Assembly (NCBI GenBank): GCA_903931355.1
Contig: CAIZCB010000418.1
Location: 1-8,554 of the forward strand
From: an uncultured Pseudomonadota bacterium
GTDB lineage: Bacteria > Pseudomonadota > Gammaproteobacteria > Methylococcales > Methylomonadaceae
Reading direction: 5' to 3'
Length of the DNA: 8,554 nt
The first letter of the stretch is position 1. Every line of letters starts with the position of its first letter. This document shows, piece after piece, positions 6,134 through 8,554 of the stretch. Position numbers and translations under genes: made by a program. The notes beneath the pieces are model-generated. The model was given only the letters and a program-made list of their open reading frames with translations. It did no database searches and was not told where the DNA came from.

Positions 6134-6616
6134 CTAAGGTTTGGGGTGATAAATCGCGCCACGTTGTTTGAAACAGCGGCGACTAAACAGGATTTCACTG
6201 CGATATTGGCTTAACTCACAGGCTTGTTGCAACTGGTTCCATTGCTGTAACACGGTGTCGCGGTCTTTGCCGTGGATCATGCAATACAGGTTGTAAGGCC
6301 AGCGCTCGCCTTGTTGCGGACGTTGATAACAAAGATTAACGAAACTGTGTTGGCAGATTTTGGCGGCTATGCTGTCAATCAGCGACATTGGCACCTTAAT
6401 CACGATCATGGCATTGGCGCGATAACCGAGTTGGCGGTGTTTTACCACCACGCCCCAGCGTTTAATTAAGGCTAGTTTTTTTAACCGAGCCAGCCGTTCA
6501 ATGACTTGTTGTTCATCCAATCCCAATTGCTCGGCAATCTTTAAATAAGGCCGAGCCACGATGGGCAAGCCTTGCTGGACGGCGGCCAGTAATTGGTAAT
6601 CTAAATCATCAATCAT
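6134..6616 (-). CDS. nirL: NirL, siroheme decarboxylase subunit
   Basis: A 160-residue subunit of the NirL/H type. It has the shared N-terminal region with QQGLPIVARPYLKIAEQLG (14-32), then IKRWGVVVKHRQLGYRANAM (51-70), then the core VNLCYQRP (93-100) and RWPYNLYCMIHGKDR (105-119; His115), ending in FSRRCFKQRGAIYHP. The first position of the HCYHRP motif seen in NirH is Leu here and the second His is Gln, so the two paralogues differ in potential heme or substrate contacts (seen in sequence; functional meaning unknown). NirL is expected to work with NirD on siroheme. Its ATG lies inside the end of nirD (8-bp overlap) without a Shine-Dalgarno sequence, which points to coupled translation and equal amounts of the two partners. 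Confidence 0.87.
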   Translation of the reverse strand: MIDDLDYQLLAAVQQGLPIVARPYLKIAEQLGLDEQQVIERLARLKKLALIKRWGVVVKHRQLGYRANAMIVIKVPMSLIDSIAAKICQHSFVNLCYQRPQQGERWPYNLYCMIHGKDRDTVLQQWNQLQQACELSQYRSEILFSRRCFKQRGAIYHPKP

Positions 6617-7064
6617 TGAGGTTCAGCTCGAATCCCAGATTGATGTAATAGTCAGCCAGCATCGGTAACAACATCGCTGAATAGCCAGTTTGCTGTTCAA
6701 TCTCGCTAATTAATGTTTCTAATTGCGCGGCATCATCGGCCATTAATACGAACCACAGATTAAAGCGGTTTTCGCGTTCGTAGTTATGGTTGACGTTGGG
6801 ATAGGCGCTGATTAAATCGGCGACTCGCTGTAAATCGGCTTCGGGAATCGCCATTGCCACCAATGCGCTGGCACCAATGGAGTTAGGCGCAATCACAGGC
6901 CCGATGCGGCTAATGTAGTTTTGCTGTGACAGATTTTGAAACGCCGATAACACTTCGGCTTCGCTGACGCCTAATTGCTCGGCAATGGTTAGATAAGGCG
7001 TTGCCGTTAACGGGAAATCTTGCTGATAGTTATTCAGCAATTGCTTGTGTAACGGCGATAGCAT
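6609..7064 (-). CDS. nirD: NirD, siroheme decarboxylase subunit
   Basis: A 151-residue siroheme decarboxylase subunit of the NirD/G type. It has the N-terminal region QQDFPLTATPYLTIAEQLG (14-32), SRIGPVIAPNSIGASA at 52-67, and the core VNHNYERENRFNLWFVLM (91-108; His93, Tyr95, Arg97, Trp104), then IEQQTGYSAMLLPMLADYYI. With NirL, and with NirG/NirH, it removes CO2 from the acetate side chains of siroheme to give 12,18-didecarboxysiroheme. The start ATG 7064 is 3 bases after the nirF stop, with GGGG about 9 bases upstream as a possible ribosome site. The letter is assigned from position after nirF and from similarity to the third gene of the set. In some bacteria NirD and NirL are fused; here they are separate. 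Confidence 0.87.
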   Translation of the reverse strand: MLSPLHKQLLNNYQQDFPLTATPYLTIAEQLGVSEAEVLSAFQNLSQQNYISRIGPVIAPNSIGASALVAMAIPEADLQRVADLISAYPNVNHNYERENRFNLWFVLMADDAAQLETLISEIEQQTGYSAMLLPMLADYYINLGFELNLND

Positions 7065-7067
7065 TGA

Positions 7068-8249
7068 TCACAACCCCAGTTGATTGGCGCGGTTGCTAAA
7101 GAAAATCCCGCTAGGTTTTTGTGCCGGTAATTGCGCGGTTTGTTTGAAATCTTCGGTGTCGTAAACCACCACTTTATCTTCATCACGCACCGCAACCCAA
7201 ACCGCTTCGCCGCGCGGGGTAAATTCCATGTGCAACACGGCTTTGCCAGGTTGCAGGGTTTTAAGCACCGAAAAATCTTTGACGTCAATCACTTGCAGTA
7301 ATTGATTATCAGGAAAGGCAAAATTAACCCAAACCTGACGGGCATCAGGGCGCGACATCACAAATACCGGCTGACCAGCAACAGGGATGCGTTTCACTAA
7401 TTGCCAATCGCGTTTATCAATTACCAATACTTCATGTTGACCTACCGCTGGCACGAACAATAAATCACCGGCGACCGTCCAGCCTTCCAAATGCGGCATT
7501 TTGTAAACTGGGGTTTGTTCATCATCTTTGCCGTAGTCGGCCAAAATATGCTCAACACCTTGTTCCGGTTGCCATAAATCCAACAAAGCCAAGCCTTTTT
7601 CGCCAAACAATCCAGCGGCATAGAAATGACCGTCTGGGGTTAATAAGGCATCGTAAGGTTGTTTACCAATATCGTTGAATTTTTGTACTTTAGGTTGACG
7701 AGGATTTTTAGCATCGATCAACCAGATTTGATTGCCTTCAAACAGGCTACAAACGAATTTTTGACCTGGAGCATCGACTAAACCCACCACTTTCGAGAGT
7801 TTATTGTCATCGCCATAAACAGCCGGAATTTCCGCCAATAGCTCTAAACTATCGGCAGAGAATAATTTGACCCCGCCCGGGGTGTAATTTGAAACCGCAA
7901 TCACTTTGCCATCTTGAGAAATCGCGCCGCCAATGCTGTTGCCAGATTGGACGATGCGTTTTTCCAGTTTATCTTGTAATAAATCGATTTTGCTTAAACC
8001 GCCATCACGACCAAACACATAAGCAAAGCGTTGATCGCGCGAGAAAACCACTGAAGCATGGGATAAATCACCGAGTTGGCTAATCCGGCTTAAAGTGGTA
8101 GCGGTGGTGGTATTCACCAACAACACACTGCCCTGCTCTCGTTCAATCACCAAACCTAAATCACCACTGCCGCGCGGTTCGGCGTTGCTATTGAAGGCAG
8201 TTAACAGGCTTAGCGCCAACATCAAGGCACAAGAGGAAGCAGTTTTCAT
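7068..8249 (-). CDS. nirF: NirF, periplasmic beta-propeller heme d1 maturation protein
   Basis: A 393-residue protein related to the d1 domain of cytochrome cd1. A Sec signal peptide (Lys2, hydrophobic 8-18, likely cut after SNA at 21-23) is followed by repeated beta-propeller strands. Typical segments are GDLGLVIEREQGSVLLVN (29-46), SRDQRFAYVFGRDGGLSKID (70-89), SQDGKVIAVSNYTPGGVKLF (111-130), LTPDGHFYAAGLFG (203-216) and DARQVWVNFAFPDN (302-315). NirF acts after export of the precursor, binding (dihydro-)heme d1 and helping the last step before transfer to NirS. P. aeruginosa NirF is reported to be a lipoprotein. Here the only N-terminal Cys (Cys7) is not in a lipobox, so this form should be soluble in the periplasm (inference). 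The ATG is 13 bases after the nirC stop, with no Shine-Dalgarno sequence between, suggesting coupling to nirC. Confidence 0.92.
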   Translation of the reverse strand: MKTASSCALMLALSLLTAFNSNAEPRGSGDLGLVIEREQGSVLLVNTTTATTLSRISQLGDLSHASVVFSRDQRFAYVFGRDGGLSKIDLLQDKLEKRIVQSGNSIGGAISQDGKVIAVSNYTPGGVKLFSADSLELLAEIPAVYGDDNKLSKVVGLVDAPGQKFVCSLFEGNQIWLIDAKNPRQPKVQKFNDIGKQPYDALLTPDGHFYAAGLFGEKGLALLDLWQPEQGVEHILADYGKDDEQTPVYKMPHLEGWTVAGDLLFVPAVGQHEVLVIDKRDWQLVKRIPVAGQPVFVMSRPDARQVWVNFAFPDNQLLQVIDVKDFSVLKTLQPGKAVLHMEFTPRGEAVWVAVRDEDKVVVYDTEDFKQTAQLPAQKPSGIFFSNRANQLGL

Positions 8250-8262
8250 GGCGAGAACGGGA

Positions 8263-8554
8263 TTAAGGTTGACGTAGGCGTTGAATCAGCCAGTGAGTTT
8301 CATCAGCAGTTAGAAACGGTTTCCACGGTGGCATTGCGGTGCCAGCGCGACCGTTTTGTATCGCATCAAACAATAAGGCGTCGTTTTTATCGGCAATCGC
8401 CTCAGGCATTAACGATGGCCCAAGCCCGCCTTTTAACGGTAGACCGTGGCAAGAGCCACAGTCGTGTTTAAGCATATTCGCCAGCTCGGCTTGTCTTTGC
8501 GGATTAGGTGCATCAGCAAAGACAAGCGAGGTAAAAGCGGACAGTAATAACAGC
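8263..8554 (-). CDS. nirC: NirC, small periplasmic c-type cytochrome (c55x type), 5' end cut by window
   Basis: The open frame runs from the right edge to TAA at 8265-8263, giving 96 codons without a start inside the edge. It begins within a signal peptide: LLLLSAFTSLVFA followed by DAPNPQRQ, with likely cleavage after the final Ala. The mature part has one heme c site, CGSCH (C-x2-C-H), and GTAMPPW, whose Met is the likely axial heme ligand, in a domain of about 80 residues that is normal for NirC. An internal ATG at 8475 would remove the signal peptide and is not the true start. NirC is linked to heme d1 maturation and to electron transfer with NirF/NirS in the periplasm. The remaining N-terminal residues lie outside the window. 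Confidence 0.88.
   Translation of the reverse strand, partial: LLLLSAFTSLVFADAPNPQRQAELANMLKHDCGSCHGLPLKGGLGPSLMPEAIADKNDALLFDAIQNGRAGTAMPPWKPFLTADETHWLIQRLRQP

Larger units (their letters stand above)
4047..8554 (-). other. Heme d1 biosynthesis operon nirC-F-D-L-G-H-J (5' end beyond window)
   Basis: Seven same-strand genes follow each other with gaps or overlaps of 13, 3, -8, 4, 2 and -1 bp, so a single polycistronic mRNA entering from the right is very likely. The order C-F-D-L-G-H-J matches the known order in the Pseudomonas aeruginosa nir cluster. Several internal genes (nirF, nirL, nirG) lack a clear Shine-Dalgarno sequence and are probably translated by coupling. The promoter and any FNR/DNR box would be upstream of nirC, outside the window. 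nirJ is the last gene, because the next gene is convergent. Confidence 0.88.

Noticed and set aside
6130..6198. N-terminal extension of nirG into nirL
   Set aside because: Non-homologous leader; ATG 6129 aligns with the NirD start and sits just after the nirL stop.
5381..6469. Plus-strand open frames opposite nirH, nirG and nirL
   Set aside because: No recognisable protein features and the opposite strand carries well-conserved genes.
5210..7064. NirD/L/G/H as Lrp/AsnC transcription regulators
   Set aside because: The helix-turn-helix-like fold is shared, but the motifs and operon position match siroheme decarboxylases.
4001..7207. AAGCGGT/ACCGCTT found five times (4001, 4012, 5607, 6763, 7201), resembling Pasteurellaceae uptake-signal cores
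   Set aside because: Only 7 bases match, extensions differ between copies, all are in coding sequence, and the organism does not look like Pasteurellaceae.
7034..8277. Shadow open frames inside nirF, including a minus-strand one at 7034-7288
   Set aside because: They overlap the conserved propeller coding frame and show no domain.

Overview
The window looks like a piece of a gammaproteobacterial chromosome of moderate to low GC. Lineage is inferred from the style of the proteins and gene neighbourhood; a methylotroph or sulfur-oxidiser-like relative is possible, but there is no 16S or other marker here. The clearest content is a heme d1 biosynthesis operon. Heme d1 is the cofactor of cytochrome cd1 nitrite reductase (NirS), so the organism probably makes NirS and reduces nitrite to NO, although nirS itself is not in the window.

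Right half (4047-8554, all minus strand, entering from the right edge): nirC (5' cut by the edge), nirF, nirD, nirL, nirG, nirH and nirJ. The spacings are 13, 3, -8, 4, 2 and -1 bp, so this is one tightly coupled transcription unit. NirD/L and NirG/H are the four separate siroheme decarboxylase subunits, which take siroheme to 12,18-didecarboxysiroheme. NirJ is the radical SAM enzyme that acts on that product. NirF is an exported beta-propeller acting late on the (dihydro-)heme d1 precursor. NirC is a small periplasmic c-type cytochrome. nirE (siroheme precursor methyltransferase), nirN and nirS are absent and must be upstream of the right edge or elsewhere.

Middle (1910-4050, plus strand): a CinA C-terminal/PncC-like gene and a HIT-family gene overlap by ATGA and form a two-gene operon. 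After a roughly 130-bp gap holding a nested inverted-repeat structure comes an AI-2E/PerM-family membrane protein. It runs convergently into nirJ and shares 4 bp with it.

Left (1-1837, minus strand): a histidine-rich multi-pass membrane protein of unknown function, divergent from the pncC-like gene, and a 3'-truncated lipoprotein with an alpha/beta-hydrolase-like motif. The 134-bp gap between them holds a terminator-like hairpin and a cluster of CATAAT/ATTATG half-sites.

No tRNA, rRNA, CRISPR array, transposase or phage gene was seen. I found no convincing undescribed multi-gene system. The best unexplained items are the histidine-rich membrane protein, the PncC-like protein with altered active-site motifs, the structured leader before the AI-2E gene, and the operator-like cluster at 717-769.
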